A stretch of 64,000 nt of DNA from NCBI GenBank assembly GCA_001939145.1, contig LSRX01000756.1, forward strand, positions 271,683-335,682, written 5' to 3'. A model generated the notes under the pieces. The model was given only the letters and a program-made list of their open reading frames with translations, had not been told where the DNA came from and searched no databases. The DNA comes from Symbiodinium microadriaticum. Lineage: Eukaryota; Sar; Dinophyceae; Suessiales; Symbiodiniaceae. Within the stretch, counting starts at the first letter, position 1; every line of letters starts with the position of its first letter. This document shows, piece by piece, positions 52,279-62,423 of this stretch. The position numbers were made by a program, and so were the translations under genes.

Positions 52279-52552
52279 GTTTATGGGTGTAGGGTTCATT
52301 GTCTAGGGGTTCAGGGTTTAGGGCTTAGGGTCTAGGGTTTGGGGCTTTAAGGCGTATAGGGTTTTGGGTTTATAGGGTTATGAAGATGACGAGCCACAGA
52401 TCGGCTAGAAGCGAGCTGCAACGCTTGTGCATGACAGGCTGCCTGCTCTTTACTGTGCCACCCGCACCATGCTGTGTCTTCGTCGCTGTTGATGCCCCGA
52501 ATGTCTCCCTAAAGCCGAAAGCCTAAAACCTGAACCCTTCAACATGTCCCAA

Positions 52553-52662
52553 CCTTAAGGACGAAATGAACCCTAGAGGGGCTTAGGGTTCATATACCAT
52601 CTAGGAACTCATAGCAGAGGGGTATACGGCCCCTACTTTTGAGGGTCCTTTCGTCCTTCAGG
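52553..52662. repeat. Family C foldback element
   Basis: CCTTAAGGACGAAATGAACC faces CTTTCGTCCTTCAGG. Confidence 0.9.
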
Positions 52663-52664
52663 AA

Positions 52665-52825
52665 TGCATGCTAAACCCTAGACCCTAAATTACCGAAAAC
52701 CCTAAACCCTCCCGAAAAAAATCCTAAATCCCAAACCTCAAAAACGCTGAACCCTAAAAACCCTAAACCCTAAATTCTAAACCCTAAACCCTAAAGTCTA
52801 AACCCTAAACCCTAAACCCTAAAGA
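52665..52825. repeat. Interstitial telomere-like block, CCCTAAA orientation
   Basis: CCCTAAA with AAATTCTAAACC and AAAGTCTAAACC variants. Confidence 0.9.
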
Positions 52826-53071
52826 TGCAGGAACTCCGGACAAGTCATGCTTTCCGCATCCGCATTTACGGGTTCAGAAGAGCCCAAGGCCGACGGATCC
52901 CGAGAGCGCCAAAAAACCCTTGCTGGAGGCTACTAGGGTTTAGGGTTTAAGGTTTAGGGTTTAGAATTAAGGGCTTAGGGTTTAGGGTTTAGGGCCAATT
53001 TCAAAGTTTAGGGTTTAGGGTTTGGAATTTAGGGTTTAGGGGGTTATTAAGGTGAACTTAGGATTGGGGGA

Positions 53072-53325
53072 ATACCTAAAGGCTCCATTTTCAGTCTTTT
53101 TTGGGGTTTATATTTAGGATCCTATAAAGTAATCTCAAAGAGGAACTACTTAGGGTTTGGGGAATACCTAAAGGCTCAATGTTCAGTTCCATTTTTGGGG
53201 GTTTATGTTTAGGATCGTATGAGGTTATCCCAAAAAGGAACTAAAGGCGCCATTTTCAGTCTTTTTTGGTGTTTTTTCAATTCCTATAAGGTTATCCCCA
53301 AAAAGGAACTACATAGGATCTGGGG
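53072..53325. repeat. Three tandem family B elements, partial
   Basis: TACCTAAAGGCTCCATTTTC, TACCTAAAGGCTCAATGTTC and AAAGGCGCCATTTTCAGTC each start a unit with AGGATCCTATAA-type core and CAAAAAGGAACTA right arm. Confidence 0.85.
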
Positions 53326-53336
53326 AGTACCGCCTG

Positions 53337-53446
53337 CCTGAAGGACGAACAGACCCTCAAAAGTAGGGGCCCTATGCCCTTATACTCTGAGTTCCAAAAG
53401 AGGAGATGAACCCTAAGTCCTTTTAGGGTTCTTTGAGTCCTTAAGG
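53337..53446. repeat. Family C foldback element
   Basis: CCTGAAGGACGAACAGACCC faces CTTTGAGTCCTTAAGG. Confidence 0.85.
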
Positions 53447-53533
53447 TGTGCTGTGTAGGGGCATAGAACTGCAAAACCATATCTCAACCCTAAGCCTAAG
53501 AGCCCTGAAGCCTAAACCCCTGAACCCTACACC

Positions 53534-53742
53534 CTACGGTTGATGATGCAAATCCTGCATCACCCATAGTAAGGAATATATAATATACCATAATTCTTAT
53601 AGTTTAGGGTTTAGGGTTTGGGGGGGTTCAGGGTTTGGAGTCGCTATATACATCCTGCATTGCCCATAGTAAGGACTATACCATCATTCCCATAGTTAGT
53701 TAGGGTCCTTAAGGTAAGGCAGGGTTTATGTCATCAACAGTA
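53534..53742. repeat. Family A foldback element, left arm duplicated around a telomeric insert
   Basis: AATCCTGCATCACCCATAGT at 53553 and CATCCTGCATTGCCCATAGT near 53646 flank TTTAGGGTTTAGGGTTTG. The right arm is complete at 53742. A lone right arm follows at 53820-53853. Confidence 0.8.
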
Positions 53743-54056
53743 TAAGTCCTTAGACCCTAAACCCTAAACCCTATAAACTATAAACCCTCAACCCTATATA
53801 CACCCTAACTCCTGAACCTAAGGTAGTGCTAAGGATTCATATCATCAACAGTATTCCTTGCTCAAAGGGTTTTGAGCTCTCTGGGAGTTGTGGACATCAG
53901 CAGCCGGTTCCAGGGTCACACCCTGGTAAGACCGCATGTCTCCGAGCAACTTCGGCACTAAGCGTCGTAATCCTAAACCCTAAGGCTCCAAAGGGCCCAC
54001 GTGGTTCAGGGATTGGGGTTTATCGCTTCGGGTTTTTGGGGGCTTCGAGCTTTTAA

Positions 54057-54163
54057 CTACTGTTGATGATATAAATCCTGCATGACCTCAAGGACCCTCA
54101 ACTATGAGAATTACTGTACATTCCTTGTTATGGGTGATGCAGGATTTATATATCATCAACCGT
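54057..54163. repeat. Family A foldback element
   Basis: ACTGTTGATGATATAAATCC faces GGATTTATATATCATCAACC. Confidence 0.9.
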
Positions 54164-54178
54164 TATTTCGTTGTTTTT

Positions 54179-54254
54179 AAGGACCCTAAACTAGGGGAAC
54201 TATGATATATTCCTTATTATGGGTAGTGCAGGATTTATATAGCATCTCAACCGT
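54179..54254. repeat. Family A element, right half
   Basis: AGGACCCTAAACTAGGGGAA to ATATAGCATCTCAACCGTA; directly follows a full copy. Confidence 0.8.
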
Positions 54255-54754
54255 AGGGTGGCAGAGCTTATGGGGTTCGGCTCGCAGGGTGCAGGGCTCC
54301 TGTGGACTCGTATACCCAAGCTTGTGGGCCGATGCTGAGCTCTTGTGAAGAATAGAGGGTTTAGGGTTTAGGGAAGTTTAGGGTTTAGGGTTAAATTCGG
54401 GTGACCATGATAGGGATGTATAGTAAGTAGAGAGGCTTCCTCATTATGCAAACTTTAAAGCAAACTCCTGAGCAAGAGCCCAGAATATGCGCTCGGGCCA
54501 TTTTTGAGCCTTAGGTACATCCTAACAACTGAGACTCCCTACTATGGATCTGGGTAGTTCTCTAAATTTGGGTCCCTTTTGCTAAAACCACGGCGCCCTT
54601 ATAAACCGGACCCTAAAAGGGACCCTCATTCAGAGAACTACCTATGTACAGGATACCATTCATCGTCCCAGAAGCCTGGCCGACTGATCCGGGGGCTTTT
54701 GGCTTAAGGCTTAAATTTAGGGTTCAGGGTCGAAGGCTTAGGGCTTGTAGGGTT

Positions 54755-54850
54755 TACCCATAGGCCCCTAAGTAGTTCCTGTTTAGGATTTATATTTAGA
54801 TTCCTGTAAGGTAATCCCAAAAAGGAACTACTCAGGGGGCCTATGGGTAG
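54755..54850. repeat. Family B foldback element
   Basis: TACCCATAGGCCCCTAAGTA faces ACTCAGGGGGCCTATGGGTA. Confidence 0.95.
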
Positions 54851-55165
54851 GGCCAGTTTAGGAATTCGGGGTGGTTGAGGAGGCACGACTACGTTTTGTG
54901 AACGATTGGTCTCATCAGAAGGCTTCCAAAAAATCTACGAAAGTAGGTGGGTGAACCTCACAGGAGACTCTCCCAACCCTAAACCCATAAGCCCTAGACT
55001 CAAAGCCCCAAACCCTAAACCCCAAAACCCTACACCAGAAAGATCTGATCAGCAGGGCCGAGCCTCGATCCTGCCTGCCTCCATCCTCAAGCTTGAGGCC
55101 CTAGACTGATAGATTAGGGTTTAGGGTTGGCATACAAATGAATGAATAAATAGAATACATAAACA

Positions 55166-55167
55166 TC

Positions 55168-55208
<41 letters not shown>

Positions 55209-55450
55209 CTTATTTATTTGTCTTAGTGTTTTTAGTCTAGATGTTATTCAACTGTCACTGGTGGGGGCAGTACCCTGGACATATCGGAACGTTAGGCTCG
55301 GAAGGTCAATGACGATGAGAATGTTTAGGGCTTACCTGGGACTCCAAGAACCGGAGCATGATATGTAGTTCCGTGTGTATGCACAGACATACATACATAT
55401 ATACATATATACATATATATATATATATACATATATGTATACATTTCGTA
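55166..55450. repeat. AT-rich microsatellites and a family J right end
   Basis: (TA)n at 55175-55202 and TACATA/TATA runs at 55385-55450. Between them, CAACTGTCACTGGTGGGGGCAG (55250-55272) matches the family J right terminus. Confidence 0.75.
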
Positions 55451-55626
55451 TATGTTCAGACAGATATACACGTATACATACATATATGTACATGATCCCT
55501 GTGCCCGCACGCCCCGACCACAAATCCAGGCGTCAAAAGGCGGATCCAATTTCCAAAAATCCACCATGACCTGACCACCCCTACGGTTAGGGTTTAGGGT
55601 TTAGGGCACCAAACCCTACACCTCAA

Positions 55627-55809
55627 ATGCCACATGCCCGAAGCAGATCAAGCCATGGCACTTTCTGTCCCCTCGTCCCAGAAACTGGTCCTTGCTTGGC
55701 AGTGCGTACTATGGGGAAGGGACTGGTTAGTAGACGCGGCATCCTAAACACCATTTTGCAGCGACTACTGAATGTACGAGCGGATATTGATACAGGCTTG
55801 TTTCAAACA
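55627..55809 (+). CDS. Candidate two-exon gene, exon 1
   Basis: The ATG at 55627 opens 61 codons, including VRTMGKGLVSRRGILNTILQ and RLLNVRADIDTGLFQT, before ACA|GTCAAC. The Arg/Leu/Ile helix is clearly protein-like. Reading on without splicing gives only a Pro/Lys tail encoded by CCCTAAA-like sequence. With exon 2 the product would be 109 residues. No family recognised. The start is the first ATG in frame after a telomeric block. Confidence 0.45.
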
Positions 55810-55861
55810 GTCAACCCTAAACACGAACCCTTCCAGAAACCCCTGAGTAAAGTTTGACAAG
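55810..55861 (+). other. Possible 52-nt intron containing a CCCTAAAC word
   Basis: GTCAACCCTAAACACG at the start and GTTTGACAAG|G at the end. Phase 0. Removing it joins two protein-like frames. Confidence 0.35.
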
Positions 55862-56008
55862 GAAAGCTTCGGTGGTGGCGGCGGGGGTGGCAAAGCCAGA
55901 AGGTCTGACGGTGGCAGCGCTGCAGGGGACGGCGGCAGTTCCTCAATCGCCCAACTGCATACCTTTGACGCGGAGATGTGCGAAGGGTTGGCAGGGTGTG
56001 GGCATTAA
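55862..56008 (+). CDS. Candidate two-exon gene, exon 2 (Gly-rich)
   Basis: The frame ESFGGGGGGGKARRSDGGS, then SSSIAQLHTFDAEMCEGLAG and TAA at 56006-56008. A Gly/Ser-rich linker followed by a helix. The GGTGGTGGCGGCGGGGGT run is a minor trinucleotide repeat. The other frames here are less protein-like. Confidence 0.45.
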   Translation, partial: ESFGGGGGGGKARRSDGGSAAGDGGSSSIAQLHTFDAEMCEGLAGCGH

Positions 56009-56018
56009 GGGCACCTAT

Positions 56019-56121
56019 AAGGGTCCATGTACCCAAATAGTAGACACATTACCGTCAAAGTACCTATATTAGGGACTACTTTAAGGCCAAAGTACATACT
56101 ATTTGGGTACATGGACCCTTA
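56019..56121. repeat. Family D variant foldback element
   Basis: GGGTCCATGTACCCAAATAG faces CTATTTGGGTACATGGACCC; D-type core GTACCTATATTAGGG. The arms combine D and H features. Confidence 0.85.
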
Positions 56122-56629
56122 GGGGGTTGGGGTTCAAAGGATTTAGGGTTGTACTTAACCCTATTCCCTAAACTTAAGGGGGTCAGTTTTGGAGTCTTGG
56201 GTGTAGGACCCCTTGCAGCCCTCACCTGAAGGTATGTGCCTCCTCCTGTGTTGTGTTTAGGGTTCAGGGTTTAGGGTTGTGCCTGCCAGCCGTCTGAATG
56301 CTTACGCCGGGCGTCTAACCACAAGGTAGATCATGAAGCAGCGACAGCTGCAGATTCTCGTTGTTGTTGTCAAATGAGACACTAAGAAGCAGTTGTGTAA
56401 GTCTCAGGTTTAGCAAAGGACAGAGGACATGGATTGCATCGCTTTGCTGATGGGGACGTGATGTTTGGGCTTATCAGGGGTTAGGGTTTAGAGCTTAGGG
56501 TTTAGGGTTGCATTTCGCATCCCATAGAAGTCCTGCGCCTATTCGCTTCGATAACTTTCATCGTCAAACATGGCTTAGGATGTCGGGTTCGGCGTTGCAT
56601 GAGATGTGTTAACTTGACATACTCTTGAT

Positions 56630-56705
56630 GATATAAACCCTGCATTTCCTTCAGGACCCTAAACTATGGGAAGTATGGTATATTTCTTATGACGGGTCGA
56701 CCGTA
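56630..56705. repeat. Family A element lacking most of its right arm
   Basis: ACTCTTGATGATATAAACCC and GGACCCTAAACTATGGGAAG; then only GACGGGTCGACCGTA. Confidence 0.75.
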
Positions 56706-56765
56706 AGAGCTTGGTTTGTGGATCGGACTTGCGCCGCTAACTTTCTGCCCAAATCCTTGCACTCA

Positions 56766-56875
56766 CCTTAAGGACCAAATGAACCCTAAAAGGGTTTAGG
56801 GTTCCTATACCATATAGGGATTCATAGTATAAGGCTATAGGGCCCCTACTTTTGAGGATCATGTCGTCCTTAAGG
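56766..56875. repeat. Family C foldback element
   Basis: CCTTAAGGACCAAATGAACC faces CATGTCGTCCTTAAGG. Confidence 0.9.
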
Positions 56876-57206
56876 CACATGGCATCCAAAGCAGCTCCTC
56901 AGACTCTCCGAGTCACTAGCTACATGCAGGCGCTCTATACGAGAATACCGGTAGTGTTAGGGTTTAGGGTTTAGGTTTTCATGGTAACAGCAATAGCAGC
57001 AGTTATAGTGTGTAATCCTCTTCCCCCATTTATTAAACATCCCCTAATAACAAGAACACTTTGGGGCCAATCCTCCCGAAAATATCACTGCCCTTTAAAA
57101 CCTATTCTGAACTGGCGGGGAAGGGACCCCTTTAACAAAGGTAGTAGAGACAACACTGCCCCCCCAATACTGAAAGCACTTTCCGAGTTGTTTTTTTTTT
57201 TTTTTT

Positions 57207-57265
57207 NATACATACACATAAGTATATATACATACATATATATATATATATATACATACATACAC
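57207..57265. repeat. Poly-T, single N and (TA)n
   Basis: A T homopolymer ends in an N at 57207, followed by ATACATA and (TA)n. Confidence 0.9.
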
Positions 57266-57287
57266 GCACTGCCTGTATACCTACACA

Positions 57288-57366
57288 TCATGTCTGCGAA
57301 GGGATGCCCCAGCCTTGGGGTTCAGCGCGCGTTTCGGGTCTATGTCTGTGGAATCTCAATCTTGTC
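57288..57366 (-). CDS. Candidate terminal exon of a twice-interrupted gene
   Basis: The minus frame TRLRFHRHRPETRAEPQGWG then IPSQT and TGA at 57288-57290. Basic, no repeat-derived residues. Continues from 57517-57555 when the insert at 57367-57516 is removed. Family unknown. Confidence 0.45.
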
Positions 57367-57516
57367 CTCTTAAGCGCTATCAAAACCCAAAGGCTCCATG
57401 TACCCTTTTAGTAGATACTTAGGCCTTAAAGGGGTTCCTACATAGGTACTTAGAGGCCCATGAATCTACTATATAGGTACATGGAGCCTTAGGGTCTGTG
57501 GAATCTCAATCTTGTC
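57367..57516 (-). repeat. Insert carrying a family D element, flanked by a 34-bp direct repeat
   Basis: 57344-57377 and 57494-57527 are identical over 34 bp. Between them is 116 bp, almost all family D foldback (57387-57492). On the minus strand both repeats contain CTTAAGAG|GACAAG, so a GA-AG excision of 150 nt restores one copy and keeps the frame. Confidence 0.7.
57387..57492. repeat. Family D foldback element inside the 34-bp direct repeats
   Basis: CCCAAAGGCTCCATGTACCC faces GGTACATGGAGCCTTAG. This is the clearest element-with-flanking-duplication in the window. Confidence 0.95.
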
Positions 57517-57555
57517 CTCTTAAGCGCACTAAAAAAAGCAATGGAGAGCTGCCGC
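57517..57555 (-). CDS. Candidate 39-nt exon between two inserts
   Basis: RQLSIAFFSALKR in the minus frame, bounded by CTCTAG|GCGG and AAGAG|GACAAG. Exactly 39 nt, so splicing both neighbours keeps one frame. Confidence 0.4.
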
Positions 57556-57661
57556 CTAGAGGATTTAGGGTTGTGCTTATAACCCTAGGCCCTGAACCCT
57601 AAATCGTACACTTATATAAGGGGGTCAAAAACACAAAAAAAACACGATGGAGAGCTGTCGC
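57556..57661 (-). repeat. Insert with telomere-like words, flanked by a 19-bp direct repeat
   Basis: 57541-57559 and 57647-57665 match at 18 of 19 positions, with similar A-rich sequence beyond. The insert holds GGATTTAGGGTTGTGC and GAACCCTAAATC. On the minus strand both repeats contain CTAG|GCG, allowing a GC-AG excision of 106 nt. Confidence 0.6.
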
Positions 57662-57740
57662 CTAGCGGCAGTGTCCCACACCGACATCAGCGGTGGTAGG
57701 GGCAGGCATGCCACTTGGGTAATGCACTTCCTTGGTTGTC
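57662..57740 (-). CDS. Candidate exon upstream of the two inserts
   Basis: The minus frame KCITQVACLPLPPLMSVWDT then AAR leads into RQLSIAFFS of the next exon. Possible acceptor ACCAAG|GAAG. Family unknown. Confidence 0.4.
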
Positions 57741-58042
57741 AAGCTGCTGGCCGGAAACAGACTACGGGATTAGAGACAGGCCGCCTGCATGAGTGCAATG
57801 AAGAATTTAGGGATGTATTGTAGTGGCAGCAAAACCAACACCAACGCCACGAACCACAATCCCACCACCGACAACAAAAAGAAAGCAACCCAACGCGCTC
57901 AAAGGCTAAAGCCCTGAAGCGCTAAAACCAGGAAAATCTGTATGACCTTGACCCACACCCTTGAACCCTTAAACTTGCAAACCCTAAGCCCAGAAACCCT
58001 GAACTCGCACCTAACGCATGAAACCCTGATCCCAGACTCAAT

Positions 58043-58209
58043 CTACAAATAGGCCCCTAAGTAGTTCCTTTTTGGGATTACCTTATGGCATTCCAAATAT
58101 GAACCACAAAAAGGAACAATAACTTAGCCTTCAGGTATATACCCTACACCCAAACCCCAAACCCTAAAATAAGCCCCCCAACAAGGAGCTACTTCGGGGG
58201 CTATGGGTA
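58043..58209. repeat. Family B foldback element plus an extra right arm
   Basis: Full copy 58043-58138 (GGCCCCTAAGTAGTTCC facing AAGGAACAATAACTTAGCC), then a lone arm AGGAGCTACTTCGGGGGCTA at 58168-58209. Confidence 0.8.
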
Positions 58210-58344
58210 AGCAAGCATCTGCCACTTCAGGACCTCGTCTGGCCAGCCAAAATCCTCCCGTCGATTTTCATACCAAGTCTTTTCCTGAGAAGCGCTATGG
58301 CTTTCTAGGAGGGTTAGAGTTCAGGGTTTAGGGTGAGAAGCGCT

Positions 58345-58456
58345 ACTTGGAGGTTCATAGGTAGTTCTAAGTGGGGTTAGAAGTCCCCTAGTATGGGCTA
58401 TAACTATAGTTTCCCTACATATAGCCCCACTTAGAACTACCCATGAACCTCCAAGT
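58345..58456. repeat. Family G foldback element, long perfect stem
   Basis: ACTTGGAGGTTCATAGGTAG faces CTACCCATGAACCTCCAAGT, stem continuing through AAGTGGGG/CCCCACTT. Confidence 0.95.
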
Positions 58457-58908
58457 AAGGCTTTGTAGGAGGGTGACGTAGTTAAAATAAGTTTACTGCA
58501 GATGCCGTAACGATTCGGGTGTCCATGCAGGGTTCTTTTCGGAGTCTGTAGAGGTCTAAGCGTGTGGCGCCTGTGTTGCGGAGGGGGGTGGGGGAGAAGG
58601 GGGGGAGGGTGAGAAAATGAAATGCAAGGGTACCTTACTCAAGGGTGTCTGTTAGACCTAAAACCCAAGACGATATAAGTCAGCATCCCCCCGCTGACCT
58701 CTGTCAGCAAATACCCCAAACCTTACATCCTCAACCCCAAAACCCAAACCTCAAAACACAAACCTAGACCCCAAATCCCTAAACCCTATAAACCCTCAAC
58801 ACAAAATCTCATCACCCTTTCCACACAGAGCTTGATAAACTAACCCAGCTGTTCCTCTTAGTTGCTGAATTCATACAACCCCCCCCCACCCCCGAAAAAA
58901 ACAAGCTC

Positions 58909-59013
58909 ATGGTACGCCATCCTTTGCCAGGATGGCCCATTGAAACCTTGGAAAATAACTACGATTCGCTTAAGCACGGCAAGGAAGACATAAATCTCCA
59001 CAAGCCTACCTAG
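58909..59013 (+). CDS. Candidate terminal exon/ORF, 34 codons
   Basis: The plus frame MVRHPLPGWPIETLENNYDS then LKHGKEDINLHKPT and TAG. The acidic/basic mix is good coding sequence and is absent from the other frames, although a 76-codon hydrophobic minus ORF overlaps. KL precedes the ATG in frame, so it may be part of a larger exon. Function unknown. Confidence 0.45.
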   Translation: MVRHPLPGWPIETLENNYDSLKHGKEDINLHKPT

Positions 59014-59144
59014 TGACCCAGTAAGTCCTGCACCTGAAACCTGGAACCCAGTCCTCAGAACCCTAAACCCTAAAACCCAAACCCCCAATCCCGTGCGACC
59101 TTATGACTCACTATGGCAATGTCCCTAGACCCTAAACCCCCCAA

Positions 59145-59262
59145 TGGCCTACCTAGACTTTGAGGTAACCAGGGAGAAAACAGCATGGAGGTCTATTTCA
59201 TAGCGGCTCCCTTAAGGAACAAGTCCCAAAAAGGTGTGCAAGTATGGTACTCCCGAACCCAG
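59145..59262. repeat. Family K dispersed repeat
   Basis: CTTTGAGGTAACCAGGGAGAAA and CGGCTCCCTTAAGGAACAAGT, as at 12659 and 39345. Confidence 0.7.
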
Positions 59263-59816
59263 CTTAGGCTTTTTAGGGTTTAGGGCTTACCTGGACCCTA
59301 CAGAACCTACCTTTTCAGAGGACTTATGCAACAAAGAAATCAAAGTAAGGAGACCTAAAAAAAGTAGGTTACCTGGGTTAAGGTAGGCTTATCTCCCTAA
59401 ACCCGTAAGTCGTGACCAAGCTCTCTGGACCAGGCTTCATGGGACCATGTCGCGGCCCGTTGCAGGATTTCAGCGGTTGCTGTGCCTGGAGGCTTTGGGT
59501 TTAGGGTTCAGGGTTTAGGGGGTTTACCTGCGACCCCAAAGCCTCCAAAATAGTAGGTTATGACTCCTTAATTAGAGGGTAGAACCCATACACAACGGTA
59601 GGTTTTTGGATCCTGAGGAAGGGTTTAGGGTGTAGTGTTTGCCAGCACCCCCCCCCCCCAAGTACCCTTTCATAGAAGCCATCTGGTCGTTCCTAGTGGG
59701 TACTTAGGCACTAATTGGGGGTTCTTGGGGGGGGTCTGTTGGCGGGATAAGGGTTTCGGATTTAGGGTGTTGGTTGTGGGTAGAATTCATGATTTTGGAT
59801 TTGAGGTGTGATATAG

Positions 59817-59870
59817 GGCTAGTATAGGGGCCTTATATTAGAACAGGATTTTGGGGTGCGGTATGATTGT
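59817..59870. repeat. Family L repeat, left part
   Basis: CTAGTATAGGGGCCTTATATT and AGAACAGGATTTTGGGGT. Confidence 0.6.
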
Positions 59871-60078
59871 TTATAGGAGTACTAAATACTCAAACTTCTA
59901 TCTCTATATCAGCGTTCTTTGGTAAGGCTGGATGGGCTTAGGGCTTCGGGCTTAGATGTGCGTTTAAGCAACGTTTCGGGTGGATACAACACTCAAAAGC
60001 CCGCGGAAGAAGGAACAGCGAAAAGTCGTCACAACTACGGTTGAAATCAAGGAAACGCGCCAGTAAACAGTTTGTCGA

Positions 60079-60321
60079 GTGGTCTTTGACTACAATACTT
60101 TCGCACAGCAACTTCACGACATGCCGTCCGTTTGTACACTACAAACTGTTGGCGTTCTGGACGTGGAAACAGCTGTTTCAATATCGAAGTTGCACCTGCG
60201 CAGTCACATGCGGCCACGAAAATGCGGGAAATCAAGCGCTTATATACTCCCCGAGATACGTTCCCCTTGTTACTACTATCCTAACTCCAAATATATAACG
60301 CTACTAGTTATTGCAACTTAA
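60079..60321 (+). CDS. Candidate ORF in a repeat-free island, 80 codons
   Basis: The plus ATG frame contains VFDYNTFAQQLHDMPSVCTL and DVETAVSISKLHLRSHMRPR. The island 59985-60430 has no telomeric words. A second plus frame (ATG 60041, 85 codons) and a minus ORF (60047-60235) overlap, so the frame is not certain. No domain recognised. Confidence 0.38.
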   Translation: MVFDYNTFAQQLHDMPSVCTLQTVGVLDVETAVSISKLHLRSHMRPRKCGKSSAYILPEIRSPCYYYPNSKYITLLVIAT

Positions 60322-60447
60322 AGCAGAATCGGTCAATCGAGGTTGCGTAAGGCTGCCAACAGGGCAGCCGATTCGTAATCGGCGCGAATCTCCAACCAAT
60401 CTTCCAGCACCACCTCTTGTGCGCATAGGGCTTAGGATGTATTCAAG

Positions 60448-60554
60448 CTGTTGATGGTATAGACCCTGCATCACCTTTAAGGACCCTAAACTATGGGAGT
60501 TATGGTTTATTCCAAAATATTTTGGGTAATGCAGGATGTATACCATCAACCATA
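60448..60554. repeat. Family A foldback element
   Basis: GCTGTTGATGGTATAGACCC faces GGATGTATACCATCAACC. Confidence 0.9.
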
Positions 60555-60656
60555 GGGTCTAGGCTTGGAGGTTTCAGCGTATCGTCTCTCCTGTTGAAAC
60601 GATAGCAACCTCTGTAAGCCCCAATCGTTGAAGCCATGCTCAACCTACATACAATC

Positions 60657-60751
60657 TCCCTAAAGGCTCCATTGTAGTTCCTTGTTGGGGGTTTATATTT
60701 AGGATCCTATAAGGTAATCCCAAAAAGGAACTACTTTGGAGCCTATGGGTA
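60657..60751. repeat. Family B foldback element
   Basis: CCCTAAAGGCTCCATTGTAG faces ACTACTTTGGAGCCTATGGG. Confidence 0.95.
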
Positions 60752-61084
60752 CAAACTATAAGCGTTGAATAGAAGTGGGAACAACAAGTAAAGCCATGAT
60801 AGCGCCGTCTTGCATTCCTGCATCCACTTGAAACGCACCAAAGGAATCTTAACGAAACCTTGTGCCGTGTAGGACAACCAGCACAGACAGATTCATAAAT
60901 AGAAACTAGACAATCCGCCGAAGGTTGCTGATTCTGCGACTAGGTCCACCGCCCAACACTATGCACCCGGACGCATCTCATCTTCTTGTTTTTCATCAAT
61001 ATCATGACAACACACATCATCACTACCAAAATGACGTTCATCTTCATCAACATCGCCAACCATAATTATCTTTAAGCATTAATA

Positions 61085-61340
61085 ATACCCTCTATCCTGA
61101 ACCCGGAACCCTAAACCCCTGAACCCCAGCACCCTCAACCCTTATAAGCCCCAAGCCCTGAAGCCTAAACCCCAAACCCGCACGCTGAACCACAGTACAG
61201 GTTTAGGGGTTTACGGGTTTTGAGTTTAGGGGTTTAGGGGTTTAGGGTTTAGGGTTTATCGGGCCGGAAACCCTGAAGACGCTATGCGATAAACTCAGCA
61301 AAGACCCGCTCCAAGCCTACCAAACCCGTACTTTCTTTTG
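61085..61340. repeat. Telomere-like words in both orientations
   Basis: CCCTAAA variants at 61100-61190, then TTTAGGG at 61198-61258. No gene seen. Confidence 0.75.
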
Positions 61341-61539
61341 TGTGTGTAGGTTCCCTATGAACTCCTTTGCAGGGCTTGGAATGAGAATCTGCAAAACAAG
61401 TAGGTGGTGGTCGTTTGAGATATCTTCCAAGACCCTCCAATATACCTTAGTTGATGAGTATACCTTACATAAAGTATTATATGAGCCCAACATGATTCAA
61501 GGTAACTCAGTTAAGTATACTTTCCCGACAAAGCCTAAA

Positions 61540-61970
61540 CCCAAAACCCTAAGCCCGAACCCTAAAACCCTAAACCCTGAAACCTACACCCTAAACCCTA
61601 AACCCTAAAAGCCTAAACCCTGCAACCCTCAGCCGCCTGGCCATCTTGCCAGAAACTGCCACGACTACCACCAGATAAGAGCAGCTGTTGCGGCGTCACC
61701 ATGCCTGGGACAGGGCTTGGGGCTGAGGGTTCAGGGCTTAGGGTTCAGGGTTTAGGGTTGAGGGTTTGGTTTAGGGTTTAGGGATTAGGGTTTAGGGTTT
61801 GGAGTTTGGGTTACCATGCCTGCCTGGGATAGGGTTTGGGGGTTCTTTTAAAGGGATCTCAAAAGGGATCTTAGGGACCCTTTGTTGCAGTGTTTATAGG
61901 GTTTATCAGGGGTTTAGGGTTTTAGGGTTTAGGGTTTAGGGTTTCGGGATTGGGGTTTAGGGTTTAGGGG
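61540..61970. repeat. Telomere-like blocks of opposite orientation around a short unique patch
   Basis: CCCTAAA to 61625, unique 61630-61715, then TTTAGGG variants to 61970, interrupted near 61815-61900. Confidence 0.85.
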
Positions 61971-62423
61971 TATACTCGGGGCTTCCTTACGCAATATAGA
62001 CCCAAGCCTCCCTTTAGGGACTTAGGTCTCCGAGTTGTGGGTCAGGCCAGGGGGAGGGATTGGGAGAGCAGTAGTCCCTACACTAATGATCCAATCTAGT
62101 AGTAGTCCTTCTAAGTCCTTCATACCCTAAACCCTAAACCCGAAACCCTCGTAGTCCTTCTGTTACTTCATACCCTAAACCCTGAAGTGGTCCTTCTATT
62201 CCTTCATTCCTTCCTCCACTCTTCCTCACCCAAGGGGTCCGAACACTGTTGGTAAGCTTAAGATGTAGGATTTCTATTTCTGCGACCCCAAAGAGACCCG
62301 AGGACTCTCCCTACGAGATTCCGGGCCCTTCTAAGGAGACGCTGCAACTCTGGATGGCATTGTCCAGACTTCGCTGGGCAGCATGCATGGGGCATCTCAC
62401 CACGGACTGCAAGTTCGGCGCCG

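Noticed and set aside
55325..55569. Tyr/Ile-rich ORFs
   Set aside because: They derive from TACATA/TATA microsatellites.
60335..60430. tRNA-like structure (loop TTCGTAA in a GCCGA/TCGGC stem would give a CGT anticodon)
   Set aside because: The adjacent GGCTGCC/GGCAGCC hairpin does not fit a D-arm and there is no T-arm or acceptor stem. Probably two chance hairpins.
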